The position numbers were made by a program, and so were the translations under genes. The notes below the pieces were generated by a model. That model saw only the letters and a list, made by a program, of their open reading frames with translations, searched no databases and was not told the DNA's origin. Below are positions 54,086 through 62,348 of a stretch of DNA of 64,000 nucleotides, piece after piece. This DNA comes from Oceanobacillus damuensis (GTDB lineage: Bacteria; Bacillota; Bacilli; Bacillales; Amphibacillaceae): the NCBI RefSeq assembly GCF_001618145.1, contig NZ_KV392043.1, positions 1 through 64,000 of the forward strand, in the 5' to 3' direction. Each line of letters begins with the position of its first letter. Position 1 is the stretch's first letter.

Positions 54086-54850
54086 ATGAAGATTTCATTT
54101 GCAAAATGGTTAAGCGTATTAGCTATCAGTTCACTACTAGTAGGGTGTCAGACTTCAAACTCATCTGAGAGCGATTCTGCTGATGAAACAGAATCATCCT
54201 CATCAGCTGTAGAAGGTTCTTCTGAAATGCAGGAGCAAACCTCTGAAAGTCACACACATGAAAGTGATCATGACCATGAGTCCGATCATAGTCATGCACA
54301 TGATGAAGAAACAGGAAAAATCTATGACGGTTATTTTGAAGACAGCCAGGTGAAAGATCGTTCGCTTTCCGATTGGGAGGGAGATTGGAAATCTGTATAT
54401 CCATATCTTCAAGATGGTACGCTTGACGAGGTGTTTACTTATAAAGCGGAGCATGAAGGTGACATGACAGCTGAAGAATATAAGGATTATTATAATGAAG
54501 GGTATCAAACAGATGTTGATCGCATCGTGATTGAAAAGAATGCTGTAACATTTTTCAAAAATGGTGAAGAATATTCTGGTGTGTACATCGAGGATGGGTA
54601 CGAAATCCTAACATATGAGGCTGGAAATAGGGGAGTAAGATACATATTTAAACTAGCAGAAGAAACGGAGGGGCTTCCTCAGTATATTCAGTTTAGTGAT
54701 CATAGTATCTATCCGACGGAAGCTGATCACTATCACCTGTATTGGGGTGACGATCGTGAAGCTTTATTGGATGAAGTCATCAACTGGCCAACTTATTACC
54801 CATCAGAAATGGATGGACATGATATTGCCCATGAGATGATGGCGCATTAA
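54086..54850 (+). CDS. zinT: ZinT-like zinc-binding lipoprotein
   Basis: ZinT (YodA) proteins bind zinc outside the membrane and pass it to zinc ABC transporters. The signal ends in lipobox LVGC. A Ser/Glu linker and a His-rich stretch (SHTHESDHDHESDHSHAHDE, residues ~77-96) follow. Then comes the ZinT domain: YFEDSQVKDRSLSDWEGDWKSVYPYL (from ~105) through DHYHLYWGDD and PTYYPSEMDGHDIAHEMMAH at the end. The ATG at 54086 follows GAGAGGG. A perfect Zur box precedes it. The last 70 bases are also present in a second copy at 56030. Confidence 0.88.
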   Translation: MKISFAKWLSVLAISSLLVGCQTSNSSESDSADETESSSSAVEGSSEMQEQTSESHTHESDHDHESDHSHAHDEETGKIYDGYFEDSQVKDRSLSDWEGDWKSVYPYLQDGTLDEVFTYKAEHEGDMTAEEYKDYYNEGYQTDVDRIVIEKNAVTFFKNGEEYSGVYIEDGYEILTYEAGNRGVRYIFKLAEETEGLPQYIQFSDHSIYPTEADHYHLYWGDDREALLDEVINWPTYYPSEMDGHDIAHEMMAH

Positions 54851-54955
54851 ATTAGGAACCAAGATTATTATTTTCATAACTATGCATAATTCAAAAGTTT
54901 CCAGTGAGGCTTGGCGAATGCATAATCTAGAGGATGTGAAAATGTTACGTCAACA
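54781..54955 (+). repeat. Direct repeat, copy A (zinT 3' end to COG0523 gene start)
   Basis: About 175 bases matching 56030-56206. They run from CAACTGGCCAACT in the ZinT coding end, through ATTAAATTAGGAA and the GTGAGGCTTGG segment, to AAAATGTTACGTCAACA, the start of a COG0523 gene. The two copies differ by scattered substitutions. This is the trace of a duplication. Confidence 0.9.
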
Positions 54956-55110
54956 ATATTAAAATGTACTGATTGGAATAGAGAAATTAACCAAGGATGG
55001 TAAGTTTGATTATATTCTTATTGAAGCTACAGGTATTATCGAACCTGTAGCCTAACCCTTTTCCTACTTGGACGGTCAATTAGGCATTGAACCATAACTT
55101 AAATACAAAC
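54940..55110 (+). pseudogene. Remnants of a COG0523 GTPase gene
   Basis: After ATGTTACGTCAACA (as in the gene at 56193) the frame ends. Bases 54983-55085 read GIEKLTKDGKFDYILIEATG and then FSYLDGQLGIEP. These match VEKLTKDGKFDYILIESTG and FSYLDDQLGIDL of the intact YciC-type gene at 57254. The P-loop and C-terminal parts are lost. The start comes from one GTPase type and the middle from the other, so it looks like a recombinant relic. Confidence 0.75.
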
Positions 55111-55133
55111 TAAGAAAAAAGGGTGGAATACGG

Positions 55134-55889
55134 ATGACACAAAAATCCAAATCAAGGAATCACCTTTCGATACTTGAAGACAAAATTCAATTAATAAAAA
55201 TGGAGAAGGGCGCCATCTATTTAGTTGGACCTATAAAACTACCTGTTAATTTGTATGGAGAGACAGTTAATTTTCAATGGTACTGTTGGCTGAATTATGA
55301 GGAGGTAACGGAGGACTTCAATCGGCTTATTGAAAAGTTATCTTCAGCTAATTTAGCTGAATTACAGCAATCCAGTGTTTTAACCTACGGTGATTTTAGT
55401 TATGGCGATGATGCCCTCATTAGAATGCATTCTATCTGTCATACAGGAGATATTTTCGGGAGCAAAAGGTGTGATTGTGGATTTCAATTAAAGCAATCAA
55501 TGAAAAAGATTGTCGAACAAGGAACAGGTGCTTTATTTTATATAGCAAATCAGGAGGGAAGAGGAATAGGTCTATTCAGCAAATCGATGGCTTACATTCT
55601 TCAGGAGAATGACTACGATACTGTTGAGGCAAATGAAGCGCTTGGCTTTGTTGATGATTCTAGAGATTACAGTAATGCGATTAATGTTTTAAAAGCATTA
55701 AGAAGTAAACCTGTTACCGTAATGACCAATAACCCCAAAAAATTAGAGGCTTTAAAAAATGCTGGTTTATTGGTATCAGGAAGAGAGCCATTATGGGGAA
55801 ATCGTTCAGAGTTTAATGAAAAATATTTAGCAACAAAAGTAAATCGTTCGGGTCATATTGGAGAAGAGGAGAAAAGCAGTAATGACTAG
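55134..55889 (+). CDS. GTP cyclohydrolase II-like protein (RibA paralogue)
   Basis: GTP cyclohydrolase II opens GTP to start riboflavin synthesis and needs zinc. The zinc ligands Cys102, Cys113 and Cys115 in CHTGDIFGSKRCDCG keep the exact 11-and-2 spacing of RibA. NQEGRGIGLFSK and MTNNPKKLEAL are also intact. The first ~50 residues are extra compared with stand-alone RibA, and no RibB domain is fused. It stands inside a zinc-starvation island, between two copies of a duplicated segment, and away from riboflavin genes. It may be an adapted paralogue that works at low zinc, or serve a different GTP-derived product. That role is inferred. Confidence 0.82.
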   Translation: MTQKSKSRNHLSILEDKIQLIKMEKGAIYLVGPIKLPVNLYGETVNFQWYCWLNYEEVTEDFNRLIEKLSSANLAELQQSSVLTYGDFSYGDDALIRMHSICHTGDIFGSKRCDCGFQLKQSMKKIVEQGTGALFYIANQEGRGIGLFSKSMAYILQENDYDTVEANEALGFVDDSRDYSNAINVLKALRSKPVTVMTNNPKKLEALKNAGLLVSGREPLWGNRSEFNEKYLATKVNRSGHIGEEEKSSND

Positions 55890-56029
55890 TCATTAGTACA
55901 TGGAAGAACTATACAAAACGTAAGGGCAAGGAAAGGGCAGACAGACTCCAATCCTTTAGTTGGACCAGTAATTGTTAATGAGAGATGGCACTGTTTATGT
56001 CACGCTTCAGTCTTATTCCCATTTGTCAC

Positions 56030-56206
56030 CAACTGGCCAACTACTACCCATAAGAAATGGATGGACATGATATTGCCCATGAAATGATGGCACATTAAAT
56101 TAGGAATCACGAAGCTTAATACTTTAACAACTATGCATGATTCCTAAGTTTTCAGTGAGGCTTGGAGAATGCTTATTCTAGGAGGCGCAAAAATGTTACG
56201 TCAACA
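56030..56206 (+). repeat. Direct repeat, copy B
   Basis: The second copy of 54781-54955. Its left part is a non-coding relic of the ZinT C-terminus (ATGGATGGACATGATATTG), and its right part supplies the start and ribosome site of the intact COG0523 gene. Confidence 0.9.
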
Positions 56207-57209
56207 TAAAATTCCCGTTACCATTCTAACAGGGTTTCTAGGAGCTGGAAAGACAACGTTACTAAATCGGTTATTGAGAGATGTTCGGAATCAGCATGCT
56301 GGCGTTATTATTAATGAGTTCGGTGAAACTGGTATAGATGCTGAGCTCGTAATTAAGACGCAAGAAGAAATTATAGAGATCAATAAGGGCTGTATTTGCT
56401 GTAATGTACGAGGAGACTTGATTCAAATACTCAAGGACTTAATTGTCAAGGTTAACAAAAGAGATATACAACTAGATCGCATCATCATTGAAACGACTGG
56501 TCTAGCAAATCCAGGACCTGTTATTCAGACCTTTCTAATGGACGAAGTGATGTCATTTTGGTTTGATATCGACAGTGTTTGTACGGTAGTGGATGCGAAA
56601 CACTTGCCTCTTCATTTAGATCAGGAAGAAGCACAAGAGCAAATTGCCTTTGCAGATTTGATTGTTATGAACAAGACGGATTTAGTTTCTTCTCAGGAGA
56701 TTGAAGATTTAAAGTTTCGGCTAAAACAGATGAATGCGACTGCTGAAATTATCAGTACAACAAACAGTGAAATACCTTTAAATAAACTGTTAGGCATAGC
56801 TTCGTTTCAACTGAGTGAGAAACTAAAAATTCGACCAAACATGCTAACCGACAATCATCACCATCACGATGACAAGATTAATTCTGTTGTTCTAAAAGCA
56901 GATAGAGCCCTCTTAATGGATAGAGTAAATGAATGGTTTTCCTACCTTGTTCAAATAAAAGGAGAGTCTCTGTACCGCTATAAAGGAATATTAAATGTAA
57001 AAGATACGGACTATCGGGTGGTTTTTCAAGGAGTTCATATGCTTTTTGCTGGTACGGAAGATCGGAAATGGAAAAATGATGAAACTAGAAAAAGTGAACT
57101 CGTTTTTATCGGGAGCAAGTTAAATAAGGAAGACTTTAACAAGGGGTTCCGATATTGCATGGGTGAGGATTTCAACCTTCGTAAGGAAGGTAATTTTTTT
57201 AATGTTTAA
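56193..57209 (+). CDS. COG0523 family GTPase (zinc metallochaperone, CobW-like)
   Basis: COG0523 proteins deliver metal to client enzymes with GTP hydrolysis. The P-loop GFLGAGKTT is at 14-22 and the metal-binding CxCC motif GCICC at 66-70. INEFGE, ETTG and NKTD complete the GTPase set. A His run (DNHHHHDDK) near residue 230 may bind zinc. The C-terminal CobW_C domain ends at 338. GGAGG precedes the ATG at 56193. It lies between a RibA paralogue and the YciC-type gene and belongs to the zinc-starvation island. Confidence 0.9.
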   Translation: MLRQHKIPVTILTGFLGAGKTTLLNRLLRDVRNQHAGVIINEFGETGIDAELVIKTQEEIIEINKGCICCNVRGDLIQILKDLIVKVNKRDIQLDRIIIETTGLANPGPVIQTFLMDEVMSFWFDIDSVCTVVDAKHLPLHLDQEEAQEQIAFADLIVMNKTDLVSSQEIEDLKFRLKQMNATAEIISTTNSEIPLNKLLGIASFQLSEKLKIRPNMLTDNHHHHDDKINSVVLKADRALLMDRVNEWFSYLVQIKGESLYRYKGILNVKDTDYRVVFQGVHMLFAGTEDRKWKNDETRKSELVFIGSKLNKEDFNKGFRYCMGEDFNLRKEGNFFNV

Positions 57210-57228
57210 ATCGTAATGATTACGTTCT
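57208..57228 (+). promoter_or_regulatory. Zur box before the yciC-type gene
   Basis: AAATCGTAATGATTACGTTC matches the Zur palindrome in its core (TCGTAATNATTACG) with the outer right arm imperfect. It overlaps the stop of the preceding GTPase gene and lies 26 bases before the yciC-type start. Confidence 0.85.
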
Positions 57229-57253
57229 ATAACTGATAAAGGAGGAGTATTAT

Positions 57254-58453
57254 ATGAAAAAGAAGGTACCAGTCACCGTTTTAAGTGGCTATTTAGGATC
57301 TGGTAAAACAACGCTGCTTAATCATATTCTACATAATAAGGAAGGAATGAAAGTTGCTGTTATTGTAAATGACATGAGTGAGATCAATATTGATGCAGGT
57401 CTCGTCGAAAATGAAGGGACACTATCCAGAGTGGATGAGCAGCTGGTAGAAATGTCTAATGGATGCATATGCTGTACGTTACGTGAGGATTTACTGATTG
57501 AAGTAGAAAAATTAACCAAGGATGGCAAGTTTGATTATATTCTTATTGAATCTACAGGTATTAGCGAGCCAATCCCTGTAGCGCAAACCTTTTCGTATTT
57601 GGACGATCAATTAGGAATCGATCTTAATGAACACTGCACTCTGGACACGATGGTAACCGTTGTGGATGCCAGTCGCTTTTGGCATGATTTTGGTTCTGGC
57701 GAAAGTTTAATAGATAGGAAGGAAGCTATTTCGGAGGAGGATGAACGGGAAATTGCAGATTTATTGATCGATCAGATCGAATTTTGCGATGTACTCATTC
57801 TAAACAAGTGTGATCTTGTTAGTGAAGCTGAGTTAAATAAATTAGAGAAGGTTTTAAGAAAGCTTCAGCCAGAGGCTAAATTTATTAAAACATGTTACGG
57901 AGTAGTTGATCCAAAAGAAATTTTATTGACAAAGTCTTTTGATTTTGAGAAAGCAAGTGCATCAGCAGGCTGGCTGAAAGAGTTAACCAATGGACCAGAA
58001 CAGCACACACCTGAAACGGAAGAATATGGGATTGGTTCGTTTACATATGAACGCAAGCTTCCTTTTCATTCTGTTCGATTAATGGAATTTATAGAAACGA
58101 TGCCTGAAAATATTGTGAGGTCAAAAGGAATTATGTGGTGTGCGACCCGAAATGAATTTGCGTTACTGCTTTCGCAAGCAGGCTTAAATGCAAATATCGA
58201 ACCGGCTACTTATTGGGTGGCAGCCCTGTCGAAACAAAGACAGGAAGAGATTTTACAGGAAAACCCAGAAGTAGAGCAAGCGTGGGATCCCGAGTTTGGG
58301 GATCGTAAGACGCAACTCGTTTTCATCGGCATAGATTTAGATAAAGAAACAATTGTCAGTGAGCTGGATCAATGCCTGTTAACACCGGAAGAGATGGAGA
58401 GTGATTGGAGTTCTCTACCAGACCCATTCAATTGGAATATCCAAAAAGGCTAA
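57254..58453 (+). CDS. yciC: COG0523 GTPase, YciC/ZagA type
   Basis: In B. subtilis the Zur-repressed YciC (ZagA) delivers zinc to enzymes under zinc limitation. The 399-residue product has the P-loop GYLGSGKTT, CICC at 71-74, INDAGL-type switch sequence NIDAGL, ESTG and NKCD. The long C-terminal part with PFNWNI at the end is typical of YciC and not of CobW. GGAGGAG precedes the ATG, and a Zur box lies directly upstream. It probably shares its transcript with rpsN. Confidence 0.93.
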   Translation: MKKKVPVTVLSGYLGSGKTTLLNHILHNKEGMKVAVIVNDMSEINIDAGLVENEGTLSRVDEQLVEMSNGCICCTLREDLLIEVEKLTKDGKFDYILIESTGISEPIPVAQTFSYLDDQLGIDLNEHCTLDTMVTVVDASRFWHDFGSGESLIDRKEAISEEDEREIADLLIDQIEFCDVLILNKCDLVSEAELNKLEKVLRKLQPEAKFIKTCYGVVDPKEILLTKSFDFEKASASAGWLKELTNGPEQHTPETEEYGIGSFTYERKLPFHSVRLMEFIETMPENIVRSKGIMWCATRNEFALLLSQAGLNANIEPATYWVAALSKQRQEEILQENPEVEQAWDPEFGDRKTQLVFIGIDLDKETIVSELDQCLLTPEEMESDWSSLPDPFNWNIQKG

Positions 58454-58514
58454 TAGAAAAGGTTTAGACCGTCAGCACGGGTTTAACTCAATTAAATGAA
58501 GGAGGAAGCTAGCA

Positions 58515-58784
58515 ATGGCAAAGAAATCAAAAATAGCTAAAGCAATGAAGCAACAAGCTATGGTAGAAAAATATGCAGAAATTAGAAGAGAATTGAAGGA
58601 AAAGGGTGATTACGAAGCACTGCGTAAACTGCCACGAGATTCTTCTCCAACACGTTTGAAAAATCGTTGTGCGGTTACCGGCCGTCCTAGAGGTTACATG
58701 CGGAAGTTTGGTATGTCTCGAATTGCTTTACGGGAATATGCGCATAAAGGACAGGTGCCTGGAGTGAAAAAATCTAGTTGGTAA
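58515..58784 (+). CDS. rpsN: Zinc-independent ribosomal protein S14 (RpsN2/YhzA type)
   Basis: The 89-residue form without the CxxC-CxxC zinc ribbon: only one Cys ([17 protein letters not shown]) remains. Under zinc starvation such paralogues replace the zinc-bearing S14 and free zinc for enzymes, known for B. subtilis YhzA. GGAGGAAG precedes the ATG. It follows the Zur-controlled yciC-type gene by 62 bases with no terminator seen between, so it should be under the same Zur box. Confidence 0.95.
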   Translation: MAKKSKIAKAMKQQAMVEKYAEIRRELKEKGDYEALRKLPRDSSPTRLKNRCAVTGRPRGYMRKFGMSRIALREYAHKGQVPGVKKSSW

Positions 58785-58787
58785 GGT

Positions 58788-58861
58788 GAACCATGGGGAC
58801 AGGAACCTCGGACCACTAATAAGCAGGTTAATCTGGACCAGTGTTCCTGTCCCCGCGGTGT
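58788..58861. repeat. Palindromic intergenic repeat, copy 5
   Basis: The left arm AACCATGGGGACAGGAACC-TCGGACCAC and right arm GGACCAGTGTTCCTGTCCCC with GCGGTG enclose a 21-base loop. It follows the rpsN stop by four bases. Confidence 0.9.
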
Positions 58862-58888
58862 ATTCCGGTTTGTACATGGGGAATCAGA

Positions 58889-58922
58889 AAGGGTGTACCA
58901 AAGATAGATTTGATACACCCTT
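58889..58922. terminator. Bidirectional terminator between rpsN and the peroxiredoxin gene
   Basis: AAGGGTGTA (58889-58897) pairs with TACACCCTT (58914-58922) between two convergent genes, followed by ACTTTTGT on the plus strand. Confidence 0.65.
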
Positions 58923-58944
58923 ACTTTTGTATAATTGTAATCGT

Positions 58945-59448
58945 TTATTTTAAATTTTTACTAATGTATTGAATGATTTTTCTTAACTCAGTTGGAGTGG
59001 GTCTTCCAAATGGGCTTGTTTGCCTTTGCTGATACAGAAGATTTCCTAGCTCATCAACTAGGAAGTAGGCCGGTTCCCCGTGAATCCCATGATCTTCATA
59101 AGGTGCGTTCTCACCATGGTAATGTACTTGATACTTTTCTAAGACCTCAAGTTTTTCATCTGCAAGCACCTGGAAGGTATAATTGTGTTTCTCCACCATG
59201 TTCTTTAAAGCATCCAGGTTATCTGTAGAAATCGTTGTGAGATGAATGTTTTTCCCTTCAAAGTATCCTTTACTTTTTTCAAGTTCTTCCAATTCGCCCA
59301 TGCATGCTGGGCACCAAGATCCTCGGAAAAAGATGATTAATTGCCAACCACCTGTTTGTTTTCGGTAATCTTCAAAGTGATAATTGTCTCCAGACACTGC
59401 TGGAAGCGTAAAATCTGGTACCGGTTTACCAAGTTTAAATTCTGACAT
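58945..59448 (-). CDS. AhpC/TSA-family peroxiredoxin (1-Cys-like or BCP type)
   Basis: A thioredoxin-fold protein of 167 residues. It has the peroxiredoxin start LGKPVPDFTLPAVSG and the active site FFRGSWCPACMGELEEL, with a Cys-Pro-Ala-Cys pair that could serve as peroxidatic Cys or redox-active CxxC. I chose the ATG at 59448 because GGGAGGAA lies just before it. The 59478 start has none. It lies between two palindromic repeats and next to the ergothioneine operon on the same strand. A shared role in thiol protection is possible. Confidence 0.82.
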   Translation of the reverse strand: MSEFKLGKPVPDFTLPAVSGDNYHFEDYRKQTGGWQLIIFFRGSWCPACMGELEELEKSKGYFEGKNIHLTTISTDNLDALKNMVEKHNYTFQVLADEKLEVLEKYQVHYHGENAPYEDHGIHGEPAYFLVDELGNLLYQQRQTSPFGRPTPTELRKIIQYISKNLK

Positions 59449-59471
59449 AAAAATTCCTCCCTTAATGAAAT

Positions 59472-59545
59472 GAACCACGGGGACAGGAACCTCGGTCCAC
59501 CTTTCAGCAGGTTAATTTGGACCAGGGTTCCTGTCCCCGCGGTGT
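59472..59545. repeat. Palindromic intergenic repeat, copy 6
   Basis: AACCACGGGGACAGGAACC-TCGGTCCAC, a 20-base loop CTTTCAGCAGGTTAATTT, then GGACCAGGGTTCCTGTCCCC and GCGGTG. Nearly identical to copy 4. It lies between egtD and the peroxiredoxin gene. Confidence 0.92.
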
Positions 59546-59548
59546 ATC

Positions 59549-60514
59549 CTATTCCACCTCTAAATAATGAACACTAAACCATTTGTTTTTGTCGACAAAT
59601 ACTTCCACAGGTTTAAACCCGCATCTCGAACCGATTTTTTGAAAAGAATTAATCGAGTATTTGTAGGAATTTTCTGTATGGATGGTTTCGCTCTCTGCAA
59701 AATCTATTTTTCGGTCTCCTAGATGTACAGTTTGATTAACTTTACTTACCAAATGCATCTCTATTCTACTTTTTGCTGCGTTATAAAATGCATGATGGTA
59801 AAAGTTTTCCACGTCAAAATCGGTGTTGAGCTCTCTATTCATTCGTGTTAACAGATTCATATTGAATGCAGCTGTAATTCCCTGTTTATCGTTATAGGCT
59901 TTTTCTAACATATCCTGGTCCTTTTTCAAGTCCACACCGATTAGTAATCCGTCTCCTTTATTCAGTGTATTGGAAAGTTGCTTTAAGAACATAGCTGCCT
60001 CAAAAGGTTCAAAATTTCCAATTGTTGATCCTGGGAAGAAGACAACTCTTTTATTTCCTCCCAGTTCAGGTAACGAAAAGGATTGTGTGTAATCGGCAAC
60101 AATGCCATGTATTTTCAGCCTAGGATAGTCTTTCTCTAACTGACAAACCGTCTTTGTCAGCATTGTTGAAGAGATGTCAATGGGAATATAGCTGTTCAAG
60201 TTAGTTTCGTCTAATAGGACGTGCGTTTTCGTGCTGCTGCCACTTCCTAATTCAATTAAATCTGCACCTTTTTCCATTAATTTAGCGATAGATGCGTGAG
60301 ATTGATTTAAAATATCAAACTCTGTGCGTGTTTGGTAATATTCTTCTAAGTCCGTAATTCTTTCAAAGAGTTTCGAGCCTGACTCATCATAAAGATATTT
60401 AGCGGCAATCGTTTTTGGATTTGATGTCAGGCCATTAATAATATTCGTAAACATATCATCCTGCTTAGGGGAAAGGTTTGTAATATTGGAAGACTCTTGG
60501 TTTACGACACTCAT
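59549..60514 (-). CDS. egtD: L-histidine N-alpha-methyltransferase EgtD
   Basis: EgtD transfers three methyl groups from SAM to histidine to make hercynine, the first step of ergothioneine synthesis. The hallmark YLYDESGSKLFERI then DLEEYYQTRTE lies at 40-65. The SAM site is LIELGSGSSTKT at 87-98, and FFPGSTIGNFEP follows. Length 321 is normal. Its start overlaps the egtB stop by four bases (ATGA), so the two are co-translated. Confidence 0.93.
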   Translation of the reverse strand: MSVVNQESSNITNLSPKQDDMFTNIINGLTSNPKTIAAKYLYDESGSKLFERITDLEEYYQTRTEFDILNQSHASIAKLMEKGADLIELGSGSSTKTHVLLDETNLNSYIPIDISSTMLTKTVCQLEKDYPRLKIHGIVADYTQSFSLPELGGNKRVVFFPGSTIGNFEPFEAAMFLKQLSNTLNKGDGLLIGVDLKKDQDMLEKAYNDKQGITAAFNMNLLTRMNRELNTDFDVENFYHHAFYNAAKSRIEMHLVSKVNQTVHLGDRKIDFAESETIHTENSYKYSINSFQKIGSRCGFKPVEVFVDKNKWFSVHYLEVE

Positions 60515-61773
60515 TCGCCATCCTCCGCTAAGCGCAATCCGCTAAATTGCCATCTCATTTGTGGATAGAAGAAATTTCGGTAAGTCAGACGTATATGAGA
60601 TTCTGGTGTCGCACAGGAACCACCTTTTAAGACCATCTGGTTTGCCATGAATTTGGCATTGTATTCCCCTAGAGCACCTTTTAGTGGTTTACTTCTTGGG
60701 TAAGGGGAATAGGCGCTTTGGGTCCATTCCCAAACATCGCCAAATCCTTTTGAAAAGGGCTGTTCTCCGTAATTTTCTGCAATTGGCTGAAAATATCCTT
60801 GTTCAGCAAAGTTCCCTTTGATAGGGGTTTGTTTTAATCCGTGTTCCCACTCTTCTTCAGTTGGGAGGCGCTTCCCAGCCCATCTGGCATATGCATCTGC
60901 TTCATAAAAACTGATATGGCTGACCGGCGCGTGCTCGTTGACTGGTAACAAACCTGATAACGTATAAACAAACCACTCACCGTCATGCTTTTCCCAATAC
61001 TGTGGAGCCTGCCATTTATAAGTCTTAACAGCATTCCAACCATCGGATAGCCAATATTCTGCTTGTGTGTAGCCCCCATCCTCGATGAATTGCAGATATT
61101 CACCATTTGTGACAGGACGATTTGCTAAGCGATAAGGGTCCAGCCATTTTTTATGTCTCGGCCCTTCATTATCAAAAGAAAAGCCCTCCCCATCGTTCCC
61201 AATTTCCACTAATCCTCCGTTTATGTCCACAAAATTCAAGTCTTGAGCAGAAGAGTTACCAAACGTGTCATTGGTTATGTAAACAGGGTTAGTTGGATTA
61301 AAAGAGAAATTGTATTTTAAGTCGGTCAGCAGTAACTCCTGGTGTTGTTGTTCGTGGTTTAAACCAATCTCGATCAGCTGTCTGATTTTTTCAGCATCCA
61401 CTTGGTCTATATCTTTTATTAATGAAAGAATATGGTCATCTACATATTTTCGGTAAGAAAAAGTTTCTGAAACAGTCGGACGTGTGATTAGGCCTCTGGA
61501 TTTTTGCGGGTGAAATTTTCCAACGGTTTCATAATACGAATTGAATAAATAATTATAATCCTTATGGAAAACAGTGTAATTTGAGAGATAGTTCTTTAAA
61601 AGGAATGTTTCAAAAAACCAAGTGGTATGTGCTAAATGCCATTTCGTTGGACTGACATGCGTATCGGCTTGGACAATAAAGTCTTCGATCTCTAGCGGCT
61701 CAACTAATTGTTCGGAGTACGAACGAATACGTAGGTACTCATCTTTTAATTTGTCAGCTGTTATAGTCGTCAT
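60511..61773 (-). CDS. egtB: Ergothioneine sulfoxide synthase EgtB
   Basis: EgtB is a non-haem iron enzyme that uses oxygen to join a cysteine-type thiol to hercynine. The DinB-like domain supplies the iron ligands: His49 in HLAHTTWFFE, and His140 and His144 in NHEQQHQELL. The C-terminal formylglycine-generating-enzyme-like domain has GPRHKKWLDPYRLANRPVTNGEYLQF, FGDVWEWTQS and LRLAEDGE. The 420 residues are normal. AGGAGG precedes the ATG. No egtA, egtC or egtE is seen, so the thiol donor (Cys or gamma-Glu-Cys) and the lyase must be encoded elsewhere. Confidence 0.93.
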   Translation of the reverse strand: MTTITADKLKDEYLRIRSYSEQLVEPLEIEDFIVQADTHVSPTKWHLAHTTWFFETFLLKNYLSNYTVFHKDYNYLFNSYYETVGKFHPQKSRGLITRPTVSETFSYRKYVDDHILSLIKDIDQVDAEKIRQLIEIGLNHEQQHQELLLTDLKYNFSFNPTNPVYITNDTFGNSSAQDLNFVDINGGLVEIGNDGEGFSFDNEGPRHKKWLDPYRLANRPVTNGEYLQFIEDGGYTQAEYWLSDGWNAVKTYKWQAPQYWEKHDGEWFVYTLSGLLPVNEHAPVSHISFYEADAYARWAGKRLPTEEEWEHGLKQTPIKGNFAEQGYFQPIAENYGEQPFSKGFGDVWEWTQSAYSPYPRSKPLKGALGEYNAKFMANQMVLKGGSCATPESHIRLTYRNFFYPQMRWQFSGLRLAEDGE

Positions 61774-61901
61774 TACAAAAACCTCCTCTTTGAACTATAA
61801 AAATGTATTCCCTAAATGTTCATTAATCAATCGTAAAAAGAAAGATTGAAATTTTCAGTAAGCTGTCTTCTGTTTACTAGTTTATATTATTTTCAGAAAG
61901 A

Positions 61902-62204
61902 GGTCCACGGGGAAGGTCCACGGGGACAGGAACCTCGGCCACTTTTTGGTAGGAACAAGGGAAAGGTGCGAGAGACCAGAGAAGAAGTCTTCTTCAAGTG
62001 TATGAGGGTGCCAAAATTGGATGCACGAGAAAAGATCCACATCGATGATAATGCTTATTCTGTTAGCCGGGATAGGAAAACTTGTCCACTATTTATATAG
62101 AACAATTGGACCAGGGTTCCTGTCCCTGTGGTCCCTCTCCCTGTGGTCCCCGCGCTATTTAAATAGAATAATTGGACCGACGTTCCTGTCCCCGTGGTCC
62201 GATT
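61902..62204. repeat. Palindromic intergenic repeat, copy 7 (expanded)
   Basis: A left arm (GGTCCACGGGGACAGGAACC, with a partial duplicate just before) and a right arm (GGACCAGGGTTCCTGTCC near 62107) are separated by about 160 bases instead of 20-27. Another right arm (GACCGACGTTCCTGTCCCCG) lies at about 62174-62200. The inserted part contains no gene that I recognise. Confidence 0.75.
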
Positions 62205-62348
62205 GTTTTCTTTGTGCGCATTAAAAAATTAATGATATTATGCTTTATATATGTTCGTCATGGGATTTACACTGAAGAAACTTATTATAAAATATTTCTT
62301 CCCTATATATCTCATTTCTATAATTAAATATTACTGGGGGAAATTAGT

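Noticed and set aside
49276-62204. CRISPR array
   Set aside because: The repeats are palindromic, kilobases apart, without regular spacers, and no cas genes are present.
61846-62224. Two frames of 84 and 67 codons before the MFS gene
   Set aside because: They consist mainly of palindromic-repeat sequence and have no ribosome site. No transposase motif was found in the inserted part.
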